A stretch of 64,000 nucleotides of DNA, taken from contig NZ_JYIV01000023.1 of NCBI RefSeq assembly GCF_000956405.1, forward strand, positions 97,844 through 161,843, read 5' to 3'. This document shows, in pieces, positions 1 through 10,654 of the stretch; within the stretch, counting starts at the first letter, position 1; every line of letters starts with the position of its first letter. This DNA is from Microbacterium oxydans (GTDB lineage: Bacteria; Actinomycetota; Actinomycetes; Actinomycetales; Microbacteriaceae). Below the pieces are notes generated by a model. That model saw only the letters and a list, made by a program, of their open reading frames with translations, ran no database searches and was not told the origin of the DNA. Made by a program: the position numbers and the translations under genes.

Positions 1-6
1 CGACGG

Positions 7-44
7 AAGAGGGCCCGGCGACCATACGGTCACCGGGCCCTCTT
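7..44 (-). terminator. Rho-independent-type terminator downstream of the class III aminotransferase
   Basis: A perfect 12-bp inverted repeat (AAGAGGGCCCGG paired with CCGGGCCCTCTT) encloses a loop that can itself pair GACC with GGTC. It lies just beyond the stop codon of the leftward aminotransferase gene. The outer A/T bases give a short U tract on the leftward transcript. It could also serve a rightward-facing gene left of the window. Confidence 0.75.
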
Positions 45-53
45 GCGTCGGAG

Positions 54-1445
54 TCAGCGTCCGGCAGCGGCCTCGTCGGCCACGGAGAGCGCGTCGTCGA
101 GCACGCCGAGTCCGCGCACCAGATCCTCCTCGCTGATCACCAGCGGCGGAGCGATGTGCATGCGGTTGAAGTGCGTGAACGGCCAGACCCCGCCCTTCTT
201 GGCTGCCGCGGCGAAGGCGCCCATCGGCGCGGCATCCGCACCCGAGGCGTTGAACGGCACGAGGGGCTCGCGCGTCTCCTGATCGCGCACCAGCTCGATG
301 GCCCAGAACAGCCCGAGGCCGCGCACGTCACCGACGCTCGGGTGCTTCTCGGCCCAGGCGCGCACCGTCGGCTCGACGATACGGGTGCCGAGATCGCGTA
401 CGCGCTCCAGGATGCCGTCCCGACGGAACACCTCGAACGTCGCGACACCGGCCGCACAGGCCAGGGGGTGCCCCGAGTAGGTCAGTCCGCCCGCGAACGG
501 CATCGTGTCGAAAGCGCTCGCGATGCGGTCCGAGATCACCACCCCGCCCAGCGGCACGTAGCCCGAGTTCACGCCCTTCGCGAAGGTGATCAGGTCGGGG
601 CTGGCGTCGAACGCGTCGATGCCGAACCACTCGCCGAGTCGGCCGAAGCCCACCATGACCTCGTCGGCGATGTACACGATGCCGTATCGGTCGCACAGCT
701 CCCGGACACCCTGCAGGTAGCCCGGCGGTGGGACGAGCACGCCGTTGGTGCCCACGACCGTCTCGATGATGATCGCCGCGATGGTCTGCGGTCCCTCGAG
801 CTGGATCGTCTGCTCGAGGTGCGCGAGCGCCCGCTCCGCCTCCTGCTCCGGGGTCTCGGAGTGGAACGGCGAGCGGTAGAGGTACGGTCCGAAGAAGCGC
901 ACGGCACCGGAGTCGACCGTGTCGTTCGCCCAGCGCCGCGGGTCGCCGGTGAGCGAGATCGCGGTCGACGTGGAGCCGTGGTAGCTGCGGTACATCGACA
1001 GCACCTTGCGGCGCCCCGTGAACTGTCGGGCCATGCGCACCGCGTACTCGTTGGCCTCGGCGCCGCCGTTGGTGAAGAACACCTTCTCGAGCCCCTCGGG
1101 CGCGACCTCCGCGATCAGGCGTGCGAGCTCGCCGCGCACGTCGTTGGCGATGGCGGGCTGGATCGTCGCGAGGCGTCCGGCCTGCTGCTGGATCGCGGCG
1201 ACCAGGTCGGGATGCTGGTGCCCGAGGTTGAGGTTCACGAGCTGGCTAGAGAAGTCGAGGTAGGCGTTGCCCTGGTAGTCCCAGAAGGTCGATCCCTCGC
1301 CCGCGGCGACGGGCAGCGGGTCGATCAGGCCCTGCGCGCTCCAGGAGTGGAACACGTGACCGCGGTCGTCCGCACGCACCTGCGCTTCGGCTTCGGGGGC
1401 GGGCAGCGGGTGCGCGACCCCGTGTCGGTCGGTGTAGTTCGTCAT
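54..1445 (-). CDS. Class III (PLP-dependent) omega-amino acid aminotransferase
   Basis: This 463-aa cytosolic enzyme is a fold-type I, class III aminotransferase that would move an amino group from an omega-amino acid to pyruvate or 2-oxoglutarate through pyridoxal phosphate. The PLP lysine is K290 in FAKGVNSGYVPLGG, and the cofactor-binding acid is D261 in IADEVMVGFGR. The start ATG at 1445 was chosen because a GAGGAG ribosome site lies just upstream and homologous sequence begins there; the longer reading frame runs into the dehydrogenase gene. It follows that dehydrogenase gene on the same strand at 16 bp, so the two probably form one transcript: the aminotransferase makes a semialdehyde and the dehydrogenase oxidises it to an acyl-CoA. 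Taurine-pyruvate, beta-alanine-pyruvate and GABA aminotransferases are all possible; substrate is not decided by sequence. Confidence 0.88.
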   Translation of the reverse strand: MTNYTDRHGVAHPLPAPEAEAQVRADDRGHVFHSWSAQGLIDPLPVAAGEGSTFWDYQGNAYLDFSSQLVNLNLGHQHPDLVAAIQQQAGRLATIQPAIANDVRGELARLIAEVAPEGLEKVFFTNGGAEANEYAVRMARQFTGRRKVLSMYRSYHGSTSTAISLTGDPRRWANDTVDSGAVRFFGPYLYRSPFHSETPEQEAERALAHLEQTIQLEGPQTIAAIIIETVVGTNGVLVPPPGYLQGVRELCDRYGIVYIADEVMVGFGRLGEWFGIDAFDASPDLITFAKGVNSGYVPLGGVVISDRIASAFDTMPFAGGLTYSGHPLACAAGVATFEVFRRDGILERVRDLGTRIVEPTVRAWAEKHPSVGDVRGLGLFWAIELVRDQETREPLVPFNASGADAAPMGAFAAAAKKGGVWPFTHFNRMHIAPPLVISEEDLVRGLGVLDDALSVADEAAAGR

Positions 1446-1461
1446 GTCGTCGCTCCTCGGA

Positions 1462-2946
<1,485 letters not shown>

Positions 2947-3048
2947 GATGTTCCTCCGAGGGCTGAAGAATGCGCCGTTCGAACACTCTGACCGGTGTCC
3001 GATAAGCTTGTGCTCCTCAATGATCACAGAGCAGAGGAGCTGGTCGTG

Positions 3049-4587
3049 ATGTCAGAACGTCAGGACTTCCGCTCCATCCGGACAGATCGTCCGGTTCGTG
3101 GCGACGCCCTCCTCACGGTCGCCGACGTCCTCGCGGAGCCCGTGCTGCAGGCGGGCGCTCCGGAGGTGATCGTCGGCGGCGGGGCGCTCGATGCCGCCGT
3201 GCGCTGGGTGCACGTGTCCGACAGCGCCGGTGTCGCCCGTCTGCTCGACGGCGGAGAGCTCCTGCTCAGCACCGGGGCCGGTTGGCCGACTGCTCCGGCA
3301 GAGCTGCGTGCTTTCGCGGTCGGACTGCACCAGGCCGGAGTCGCGGGTATCGTCGTCGAGCTCGGCTCTGGCCAGGCGCGCATCCCCGAGGCCGTCGTGG
3401 AGGTGTGCACGGAGCGTGGGCTCGCATTGATCGCACTGACCAGCGAGATCAAGTTCGTCGCGGTCACGGAGACAGTGCACCGCGCGTTGATCGCGGCGCA
3501 GACCATGGCCCTGCGGGAGCGACAGCACCTGCACGAGCTCTTCACGGCGCTCAGCCTGCGGGGGGCTCCGGCCGACGTCGTCGTCGCGGAGACGGCGAGG
3601 GCGCTCGGGGCACCCGTCGTGCTGGAGAACCTGGCGCGCGAGGTGATCGCGCACGAGACCCTGCGGATGCCGGTGGCGGAGGCGCTGGGGAAGCTGCGCT
3701 CGGCCGACCGTGTGCCCGTGCAGGCGCGCGGCGTGCGGTGGGGGACGCTGCTCGCACTCCCCGGACCTGCGCATCCTGCCGGCCGGCTCACCGTGCTCGA
3801 GCAGGGGGCCACGGCCCTCGCCTTCGGATGCCTCGCGGACGGCGGTGATTCCGAGTGGTCGCTGCTCGCGCAGCGCGGCCTCATCGACGACCTGCTCGGC
3901 GCCCGCTTCGCGAGTCCGGATGACATCCAGGCCCGACTCGCGACCAGCGGCTTCGTGCTCGCGGGGCGGCACTGCCACGGCATCGTGGCACGCGGCACGG
4001 AACCTGCGGTGCATCTCGCGCACCGCGCGGCCAAGGCTGGGGTCGCGGTCGTCGCTGCGCGGGTGGGCGACGACGATGTCGCACTGCTCTCGCTGCCGGC
4101 ATCGGCTCCGCTCACGGATGCGCTCGTCACGAGCCTCGTCGGCACCGACCGCACGGTGTTCGTCGGACCATCTGCGGACGACGTGCTGGCACTGCTCGCC
4201 TCGCTTCGGGCCGCCCGCGATCTGGCGGCGAGCGACCGTTCGGACAGCGGTCCCCGTGTGCGGCGCGTGGACGACCGTCCGCTGGAGCGGTTCGTCGCCT
4301 CGTTGCGCGACGACCATCGCCTTCTCGCGCACAGCGAGCGGATGCTGGCACCGGTCGTGGCGTTCGACCGGGAGCGCCGAGGAGACCTGATCGATGTGCT
4401 GTCGGCGCTCGTCGCGCACCCCGGGAATCGATCAGCGGCGGCGAACGCCAGTCACCTCTCGCGGTCGGTCTTCTATCAGCGCCTCACGGTGATCGGCGAT
4501 CTGCTGGACGTCGACCTCGACGACGGGGAGACGCTCGCCTCGCTCCATCTCGCATTGCTGGCGAGACGGAGCGCGACGCCCGTGTGA
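3049..4587 (+). CDS. PucR/CdaR-type transcriptional regulator of the amino-acid catabolic cluster
   Basis: The 512-aa protein has an N-terminal PucR-like ligand domain (about residues 15-140, with VRWVHVSDSAGVARLLDGGELLLSTGAG), a variable middle, and a C-terminal helix-turn-helix of the PucR_C type (about 435-500, ending SRSVFYQRLTVIGDLLDVDLDDGETLASLHLALL). Regulators of this family control purine, GABA or beta-alanine catabolism. It is divergent from the mmsA-aminotransferase pair, with only about 100 bp between the starts, so it probably controls both directions. A GAGGAG site precedes both GTG 3046 and ATG 3049; ATG was chosen but either is possible. It converges with the second aminotransferase gene 25 bp downstream. 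Confidence 0.85.
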   Translation: MSERQDFRSIRTDRPVRGDALLTVADVLAEPVLQAGAPEVIVGGGALDAAVRWVHVSDSAGVARLLDGGELLLSTGAGWPTAPAELRAFAVGLHQAGVAGIVVELGSGQARIPEAVVEVCTERGLALIALTSEIKFVAVTETVHRALIAAQTMALRERQHLHELFTALSLRGAPADVVVAETARALGAPVVLENLAREVIAHETLRMPVAEALGKLRSADRVPVQARGVRWGTLLALPGPAHPAGRLTVLEQGATALAFGCLADGGDSEWSLLAQRGLIDDLLGARFASPDDIQARLATSGFVLAGRHCHGIVARGTEPAVHLAHRAAKAGVAVVAARVGDDDVALLSLPASAPLTDALVTSLVGTDRTVFVGPSADDVLALLASLRAARDLAASDRSDSGPRVRRVDDRPLERFVASLRDDHRLLAHSERMLAPVVAFDRERRGDLIDVLSALVAHPGNRSAAANASHLSRSVFYQRLTVIGDLLDVDLDDGETLASLHLALLARRSATPV

Positions 4588-4612
4588 GTCCTCGCCGTCG
4601 TGGCCGCGACGG

Positions 4613-6007
4613 TCAGAGGACAGACTGTGCGCGCGTCAGCACATCCCGCAGGATCTGCTCGATCTCGCGGAACTCGGATGGCCCGACCGTGAGCGGCGGA
4701 GCGAGCTGGATCACGGGGTCGCCACGGTCGTCGGCGCGGCAGTAGAGCCCGGCCTCGAACAGCGCGGGGGAGAGGAAGCCGCGCAGCAGCCGCTCCGACT
4801 CGGCGTCGTCGAACGTCTCCTTCGTGCCCTTGTCCTTCACGAGCTCGATGCCGAAGAAGTAGCCGTCGCCGCGCACGTCGCCGACCAGCGGCAGGTCGAG
4901 CAGCTTCTCGAGCTCTGCACGGAACAGCGGGGAGTTCTCCCGCACGTGGGCGTTCAGTCCCTCTTCGTCGAAGATCGCGAGGTTCTCCAGCGCCACCGCG
5001 GCCGATACCGGGTGTCCACCGAACGTGTAGCCGTGCGGGAAGGACAGGTCGCCCTTCGAGAACGGCTCGTAGATGCGGTCGCTGACGATCGTCGCGCCGA
5101 TGGGGGAGTAGCCGCTGGTCATACCCTTGGCGCACGTGATCATGTCGGGCACAAAGCCGAGCCCCGTGCAGGCGAACGTGTGGCCGAGACGGCCGAAGGC
5201 GCAGATGACCTCGTCCGAGACGAGCAGCACGTCGTGGCGGTCGCAGATCTCGCGCACCCTGGCGAAGTAACCGGGAGGGGGCGGGAAGCATCCGCCGGAG
5301 TTCTGCACCGGCTCCAGGAAGACCGCGGCGACCGTGTCGGCGCCTTCGAAGAGGATCATCTCCTCGATGCGGTCGGCCGCCCACCGTCCGAACGCCTCGA
5401 GGTCGTCGGCGGGCCCGCCCATCTCGGCCGCGCGGTAGAAGTTCGTGTTGGGCACGCGGAAGCCACCGGGGGTGATCGGCTCGAACATCGACTTCATCGC
5501 GGGGATGCCGGTGATCGCCAGGGCGCCCTGCGGCGTGCCGTGATAGGCCACCGACCGCGAGATGACCTTGTGCTTGGCGGGCTTGCCCTGCAGCTTCCAG
5601 TAGTGCTTGGCGAGCTTGAACGCGGTCTCGACAGCCTCACCGCCGCCCGTCGAGAAGAAGACCTTGTTGAGGTCGCCCGGTGCCTCGTCGGCGAGCCGAT
5701 CCGCCAGCTCGATCGCGGCCGGGTGCGCGTACGACCAGAGGGGGAAGAACGCGAGTTCGGATGCCTGCGCCGCGGCAGCCTCGGCCAGTCGACGTCGACC
5801 GTGCCCTGCGTTCACGACGAAGAGGCCGGCCAGTCCGTCGAAGTACTCCTTGCCCTTGGCGTCCCAGATGCGGTGGCCGTCGCCCTTGACGATGATGGGC
5901 ACGCCCGACTCGGCCATCGTGGACTGCCGGGTGAAGTGCATCCAGAGATGGTCCTTGGCCATCGTCTGCAGTGCGGACTCGGAAGGGATGGTGCGTGCGG
6001 TGCTCAT
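4613..6007 (-). CDS. Class III aminotransferase (second copy, divergent)
   Basis: A 464-aa PLP aminotransferase of class III. K294 in MITCAKGMTSGYSPIGA is the Schiff-base lysine and D265 in LLVSDEVICAFGRLG the pyridine-nitrogen partner. It is clearly different from the first aminotransferase, so this is not a recent duplication. The N-terminus (about residues 15-45, DHLWMHFTRQS) resembles putrescine, beta-alanine or omega-amino acid-pyruvate aminotransferases. Its start overlaps the stop of the Lrp-type regulator gene (ATGA), so the two are translationally coupled and the regulator probably controls it. Substrate is not fixed by the sequence. Confidence 0.87.
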   Translation of the reverse strand: MSTARTIPSESALQTMAKDHLWMHFTRQSTMAESGVPIIVKGDGHRIWDAKGKEYFDGLAGLFVVNAGHGRRRLAEAAAAQASELAFFPLWSYAHPAAIELADRLADEAPGDLNKVFFSTGGGEAVETAFKLAKHYWKLQGKPAKHKVISRSVAYHGTPQGALAITGIPAMKSMFEPITPGGFRVPNTNFYRAAEMGGPADDLEAFGRWAADRIEEMILFEGADTVAAVFLEPVQNSGGCFPPPPGYFARVREICDRHDVLLVSDEVICAFGRLGHTFACTGLGFVPDMITCAKGMTSGYSPIGATIVSDRIYEPFSKGDLSFPHGYTFGGHPVSAAVALENLAIFDEEGLNAHVRENSPLFRAELEKLLDLPLVGDVRGDGYFFGIELVKDKGTKETFDDAESERLLRGFLSPALFEAGLYCRADDRGDPVIQLAPPLTVGPSEFREIEQILRDVLTRAQSVL

Positions 6008-6471
6008 CTGGTCCCCCAGTTGTAGAGCTGCTTCTGCAGCTTGGCGTAGATGAAGGTTTCGGTGGAGAGGACGCCGTCGATCGGGCGGATGACATCGTTG
6101 ATCAGCGCGAGCAGGTCGTCGTCGTCCTCGCAGACCACCTCGGCGAGGACATCGAAGGACCCGACCGTGATGACCACGTAGTCGACGGCGTCGATCGCGG
6201 CGATGGCCTCGGCGACGCGGCGCGCGTCACCGGACACGCGCACGCCGATCATGGCCTGGCGGTGGAAGCCCAACTGCATCGGGTCGGTGACGGCGACGAT
6301 CTGCATCACGCCGGACTCGGTGAGCCGCTGCACGCGCTGGCGCACGGCGGCTTCGCTCATCCCGACGGTGCGGCCGATCTCGGAGTACGAACGTCGTCCG
6401 TCCTCCTGGAGCAGCTCGACGATCGTCTTCGAGACCGCGTCGAGGGAAGGGTGCTTCTTCGCCGGACTCAT
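6004..6471 (-). CDS. Lrp/AsnC-family transcriptional regulator
   Basis: This 155-aa protein has the usual Lrp/AsnC layout: N-terminal winged helix-turn-helix (about residues 12-60, LLQEDGRRSYSEIGRTVGMSEAAVRQRVQRL) and a C-terminal RAM ligand-binding domain (about 65-150). ATG at 6471 is chosen because it gives the family's normal length; the longer frame adds unrelated sequence. It is the first gene of a two-gene operon with the downstream aminotransferase, and an amino acid handled by that enzyme is the likely effector. Confidence 0.9.
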   Translation of the reverse strand: MSPAKKHPSLDAVSKTIVELLQEDGRRSYSEIGRTVGMSEAAVRQRVQRLTESGVMQIVAVTDPMQLGFHRQAMIGVRVSGDARRVAEAIAAIDAVDYVVITVGSFDVLAEVVCEDDDDLLALINDVIRPIDGVLSTETFIYAKLQKQLYNWGTR

Positions 6472-6554
6472 GGTGCGATCCTCGCACCCCACGATGCCCT
6501 GAGCAACCGATTTCGTGGAATCTGGCCATTCGTCCAGCGGAATCGGCAAGAAAA

Positions 6555-7715
6555 TCAGTTCTCGAGCGGCCCCAGCCAGGCGCTCGCGGCCGTCGAGTGC
6601 GCGGATTCGGGGTCGGATGGGTGGAACGCTCCGGCCAAGACATCGCGGTAGAGGCGCGAGAGCTCATTGGCTGAGAAGTACGAGCCACCTCCGGCGACGA
6701 GCATCGCCTCGTCGACGACGTTCTTCGCCATCGTGATCGCCCGGTGCTTGACCCCGGAGAGCTGCGGGAACCAGCGCGCACCGTGGTCCACGCGCTCATC
6801 CACATCGCGTGCGAGCGCGGCGATCTGCGGGGGCAGCGCGTCGTAGGCGATGGCCATGTCCGCGATGCGCCAGCGGATGTCGGGGTCCTGGCTGTAGGCG
6901 AGCCCGGTCTTCTTCGAGTGCCGCTTCTGCGCCGTGGTCACCGCGAGCTCGAGCGCTCGGCGGGCGATGCCCGTGTAGACGGAGGCGAGCAGGATCTCGA
7001 ACACCGAGAAGATCCCGAACACGATCGGGTCCGGGCTGGGGCCGGGGTCGATGCGCCGCACGACGTGGGCGGCGTCGGCCACCGCGCCGTTCAACCGCGT
7101 CGTCCTGCTCTGCGTGCCTCGCATGCCGAGGGTGTCCCAGTCGTCGGAGGTGGTGACCGCGTCGGTCCGCTCCACGAAGGCGAAGACGAGCTTCGGGGCA
7201 TCGGAGCTGGTGGTGTCGAGACCGTGCAGGCCCAGACGCGTCCAGACCGGCGCGAGAGAGGTGAAGATCTTCGTCCCGGTGAAGGAGTAGCCGCCGTCGC
7301 CGTCGGGCACGGCTGAGGTGTCGCTGCCGAACAGCACGAGGTCGTTGCCGCCCTCGCTGATGCCGAACGCGAAGACCTCGCCGGCGGCGGCTCCGTCCTG
7401 CACGAACTCGAGGCCGGGGACTCCGCGATCGGAGAAGACCTTCGCGACGCCCGTCCACACGAGGTGCATGTTGATGGCCAGAGCTGTGGCCGGTGCCGCG
7501 CCCGCGAGTCGCTGCTGCAGAATCGCGGCTTCGGGGAGCCCGAGTCCCGCGCCCCCGCGCTCGCGCGGCACCAGGATCGACAGGTACCCCGCCGCCCGCA
7601 GTTCGTCGAGGTCGTCCTGGGGGAAGGTGTTCTCGCGGTCGTGGATCGGAGCCCGCTCGCGGATGCGCTCGAGAAGGTCGTGGGGAAGGAACGCTGCGGG
7701 ATCGAACGTGCTCAT
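6555..7715 (-). CDS. Acyl-CoA dehydrogenase-family flavoprotein
   Basis: The 386-aa protein has the acyl-CoA dehydrogenase fold: helical N-terminal domain, beta-domain (FTGTKIFTSLAP and DDWDTLGMRGTQSRTTRLNGAVA at about 155-225) and helical C-terminal domain. It lacks an obvious catalytic glutamate in the expected C-terminal loop, where it reads AGGGSYFSANELSRLYRDV. Together with its middle-of-family sequence this suggests a flavin-dependent monooxygenase or oxidase of the DszC/acyl-CoA dehydrogenase-like group rather than a beta-oxidation enzyme. Its ATG overlaps the stop of the upstream alpha/beta hydrolase gene (ATGA), so the two act together, perhaps on an ester or thioester. Confidence 0.8.
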   Translation of the reverse strand: MSTFDPAAFLPHDLLERIRERAPIHDRENTFPQDDLDELRAAGYLSILVPRERGGAGLGLPEAAILQQRLAGAAPATALAINMHLVWTGVAKVFSDRGVPGLEFVQDGAAAGEVFAFGISEGGNDLVLFGSDTSAVPDGDGGYSFTGTKIFTSLAPVWTRLGLHGLDTTSSDAPKLVFAFVERTDAVTTSDDWDTLGMRGTQSRTTRLNGAVADAAHVVRRIDPGPSPDPIVFGIFSVFEILLASVYTGIARRALELAVTTAQKRHSKKTGLAYSQDPDIRWRIADMAIAYDALPPQIAALARDVDERVDHGARWFPQLSGVKHRAITMAKNVVDEAMLVAGGGSYFSANELSRLYRDVLAGAFHPSDPESAHSTAASAWLGPLEN

Positions 7716-8470
7716 GCCAGTGCCTCCAGAAGCTGACGGACGGATTCCTCGGGGCGGTCGCGGTGCAGGGAGTGCCCTGCCCCCTCCACCACAGAGACGG
7801 AGATGAGGGGGTTCGCGGCGAGCACCTCTTCGGCGAGTGGTCCCGTGAAGATGCTGTAGACCGCGGGGTCGGCGCCGATCACATGCGTGGGAACGGTCAG
7901 ACGCGCGGCGTCGGCACGCACGTCCCACGGCTGGTTCTGCGCGCTCGTCTGCTCCACCGCCCAGGCGCTCGCGCGCCGGACCGCGTCGACCTTGAGCTCC
8001 TGATCCTGCGGGTGCCAGTGGGGGTGCTCCTGCTGCACGACCTCGAGCCGGGTGTCGGCGAACGCGCGCTCCTGGCTCCGGCGGACGATCGCCGCGTCCC
8101 GGCCGTCCACGTGTATCGCCGGGTCGATGAGCACGAGGCGCCGGGTCCATTCCGGGTTCGCAGCCGCGGCGACCGTGCTCGCCGCGCCGCCGAGCGAGTG
8201 GCCGATGACGGCATCCCAGGCGCCTGTTCCCGCGGGGAGGGTCTCGGCGAGGTCGGCGCCATAGGCGGCGACCGAGTAATCGAGGGATCGCGGAGCGTCG
8301 CCATGACCGCGGAGGTCGATGGCGGTCGCGTGCCAGCCCGCGTCGGCGAGGGCGTCGCCGAGACGCCACATCAGCGCACCCGAGGACCCGAGGCCGTGGA
8401 CCAGAAGGGCGCGACGCGAGGACGACGGCGACCCCCACGCGAGGCGGGGGAGAGTGAGCGGTGCGGCCAT
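7712..8470 (-). CDS. Alpha/beta-hydrolase
   Basis: A 252-aa cytosolic alpha/beta-hydrolase. The oxyanion region is HGLGSSG (about residue 25), the nucleophile elbow GHSLGG (about 90), and the late histidine is in GAGHSLHRDRP near the C-terminus; an acid in DPAVYS or nearby completes the triad. The length is normal for the family. It is the first gene of a pair with the acyl-CoA dehydrogenase-like gene. Esterase, thioesterase or lactonase are all possible. Confidence 0.85.
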   Translation of the reverse strand: MAAPLTLPRLAWGSPSSSRRALLVHGLGSSGALMWRLGDALADAGWHATAIDLRGHGDAPRSLDYSVAAYGADLAETLPAGTGAWDAVIGHSLGGAASTVAAAANPEWTRRLVLIDPAIHVDGRDAAIVRRSQERAFADTRLEVVQQEHPHWHPQDQELKVDAVRRASAWAVEQTSAQNQPWDVRADAARLTVPTHVIGADPAVYSIFTGPLAEEVLAANPLISVSVVEGAGHSLHRDRPEESVRQLLEALA

Positions 8471-8528
8471 GCCACCAGCCTACGACCGGGGACCTACCGG
8501 GGTCTCCGGAGCCCGGTCTCGCGCGCGG

Positions 8529-9449
8529 TCAGCGCAGCGACACCAGCGGGGGGAGGTCGGCGGCGATGGTCAGCACGCGCTCGGCGGCCGCGTGGCCGGC
8601 GGACAGGCGAGCGGCGAGGTCTTCTCCGTCGAGGGTCGCCGCGAGGAAACCGGAGGCGAAGGCATCTCCGGCGCCGACCGGCTCGACGACGTCGACCACG
8701 GGAGCAGGGACGAAGACCGGTTCGGCGTCGCCGTCGAACGCTGTGGCGCCGACATCGCCGTCCTTGACGACGAGCAGGGCGCAGTTCGGCAGGAACGCGC
8801 GGATCTCTGCGGGGGTGACCGTGCCCCAGATGCGCTCGGCCTCATCGCGGCCGACGAAGGTGATGTCCGCGGCGTCCGCGAGACGGGCGAGGGTCTCGGC
8901 GGCGTCTTCTCTGCTCCACAGCGGGCGACGGTCGTTCACGTCGAACGACACGAGGGCGCCGGCCGTGCGCGCATCGGCGAAGAGCCGGTCGACCATCTGC
9001 CGGCACGAGGCCGACAGTGCCGGCGTGATCCCGGTCGTGTGCACGATGCGCACGCCGTCGAGGCGAGCGGGGTCCAGGATCCCCTGCTCCATGCGCGAAG
9101 CCGCCGATCCGCTGCGGTAGTAGTAGACCGAGGAGGACTCGGCCCCCGGGTCCTTGAACATGACCCCGGTCGGAGCGGCGTCGTCGCGCTCGACCCACAG
9201 CTCTACTCCGCGGCGTTCGAGCTCGGTGGCGATGCGGTCTCCGAGGGGATCTGCCCCGAGGCGCGACGCCCAGGCGACGCGGTGCCCGGTCGAGGCGACA
9301 CCGGCGGCCACGTTGGACTCCGCGCCGGCGAGTCCGACCGACGCCTGGGCGGCATCGGCGAGCCGGGAATCCGTCGGAGTGATCAGCGCCATGGTCTCGC
9401 CGATGCAGACGATCTCGGGGACGGGCGTCGAGGAGGAGGGAGAGCTCAT
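8529..9449 (-). CDS. PfkB-family carbohydrate kinase
   Basis: A 306-aa ribokinase-fold sugar kinase that phosphorylates a sugar or sugar acid with ATP. Substrate-side motif GLAGAESNVAAGVA is at about residues 38-52 and the C-terminal anion-hole/base motif VEPVGAGDAFASGFLAA at about 250-266, where D in GAGD is the catalytic base. It resembles 2-keto-3-deoxygluconate kinases in the YYYRSGSAAS segment. Its ATG overlaps the stop of the MFS transporter gene, so uptake and phosphorylation are probably coupled. KDG kinase is the best guess, unproven. Confidence 0.85.
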   Translation of the reverse strand: MSSPSSSTPVPEIVCIGETMALITPTDSRLADAAQASVGLAGAESNVAAGVASTGHRVAWASRLGADPLGDRIATELERRGVELWVERDDAAPTGVMFKDPGAESSSVYYYRSGSAASRMEQGILDPARLDGVRIVHTTGITPALSASCRQMVDRLFADARTAGALVSFDVNDRRPLWSREDAAETLARLADAADITFVGRDEAERIWGTVTPAEIRAFLPNCALLVVKDGDVGATAFDGDAEPVFVPAPVVDVVEPVGAGDAFASGFLAATLDGEDLAARLSAGHAAAERVLTIAADLPPLVSLR

Positions 9450-10654
9450 GAGGGGGTGACCGCCAGGGGTTCGGTGTCGGGATGCGGGCTCGCGTCGCGG
9501 TGACGCAGGTCGGGGAAGGAACGGACGAAGACGACGGCCACGATCAGTCCGACCGCGGCGAAGAGGGTGGCGGCGAGGTAGGCGCCGCGCCAGTCGCCCA
9601 CATCCACGAGGAAGCCGGCGACGGCGGAACCGGCGGCGGCGCCGATCAGCTGTCCGGTGCCGGCCCATCCGAAGGCCTCAGCGGTCTCGCTGAACTTCAC
9701 ACTGGCAGAGGTGATCGCGAAGAGCACCGCCAGGGCGGGCGCGATGCCGATGCCGGCGAGGATGAGGGTGCCGCCGAGCCAGAACACGTTGAGCATGACC
9801 ATCGTCAGCCCGAGGCCGATCGTGACGATCAGCAGGCGGCGCGCCATGGCCCACGGGCCGATGGGGATGTGGCCGAACGCGAGCCCGCCGGCGAGGCTTC
9901 CCGCCGAGAACACGGCGAGTACGAGGCCGGCGGCGAGGCTTCCGTGCTCGAACGTCGCGACGACGCCGACCTCGACGGCGGAGCAGGCCCCGATCAGAAG
10001 GAAGCCGATCACGGTCGCCAGCAGCACGGGTGGTTTGAGCACGACCTTTCCCAGGGCGTTCCGGCTGCGCGGGATGCGCACCCGCCCGACCTCGGGGGAG
10101 AGGATGAACCACGCACCGCCGCCGACGAGGATGACCGCGACCAGCAGCAGACCCTCGGCGGTGCCGATCTGGGTCGAGACGAGGGTGATCACGACGGGAG
10201 CGAGCACCCAGATGATCTCCTGCAGCGAGGCGTCGAGCGAGAACAGCGGAGTGAGGTTCGAGGAGTTCACGAGCTTGGGGTAGATCGTGCGCACCGCGGC
10301 CTGCACCGGCGGCGTCGAGAGCCCCGCGATCATCCCGAGCGCCATGTACCCCGGCACCTGGAGCGGAAGCAGAGCCAGGCACAGCACGGCCACCACGCAC
10401 ACCGACAGGGTGAGGGTGAGCACGCGACGCATGCCCCACGCGCCCATCCAACGGCTGGTGATGGGGCCGGCGATCGCCTGGCCGACGCTGGTCGCGGCGA
10501 GGACCAGGCCGGCGGAACCGTAGGATCCGGTCTGCTGCTCGACATGCAGCAGGATCGCCAGCGACATCATCCCGTTGGGGAAGCGCGCGGTCAGCTGAGC
10601 AGCGATCATGCGCGCCACTCCCGGCGTGCGAAGAAGATCCCGATATCCCGCCAC
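9446..10654 (-). CDS. Major facilitator superfamily transporter
   Basis: A 402-aa inner-membrane protein with about twelve hydrophobic segments and a short cytosolic loop (residues ~190-205) between two six-helix halves. MFS signatures include SRWMGAWGMRR in the loop between helices 2 and 3. GTG at 10654 was chosen because the frame upstream of it is arginine-rich and not membrane-like. It precedes and overlaps the sugar-kinase gene, so a sugar or sugar-acid substrate is possible, although the family members it most resembles are generic efflux-type MFS proteins. Confidence 0.82.
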   Translation of the reverse strand: MAGYRDLLRTPGVARMIAAQLTARFPNGMMSLAILLHVEQQTGSYGSAGLVLAATSVGQAIAGPITSRWMGAWGMRRVLTLTLSVCVVAVLCLALLPLQVPGYMALGMIAGLSTPPVQAAVRTIYPKLVNSSNLTPLFSLDASLQEIIWVLAPVVITLVSTQIGTAEGLLLVAVILVGGGAWFILSPEVGRVRIPRSRNALGKVVLKPPVLLATVIGFLLIGACSAVEVGVVATFEHGSLAAGLVLAVFSAGSLAGGLAFGHIPIGPWAMARRLLIVTIGLGLTMVMLNVFWLGGTLILAGIGIAPALAVLFAITSASVKFSETAEAFGWAGTGQLIGAAAGSAVAGFLVDVGDWRGAYLAATLFAAVGLIVAVVFVRSFPDLRHRDASPHPDTEPLAVTPS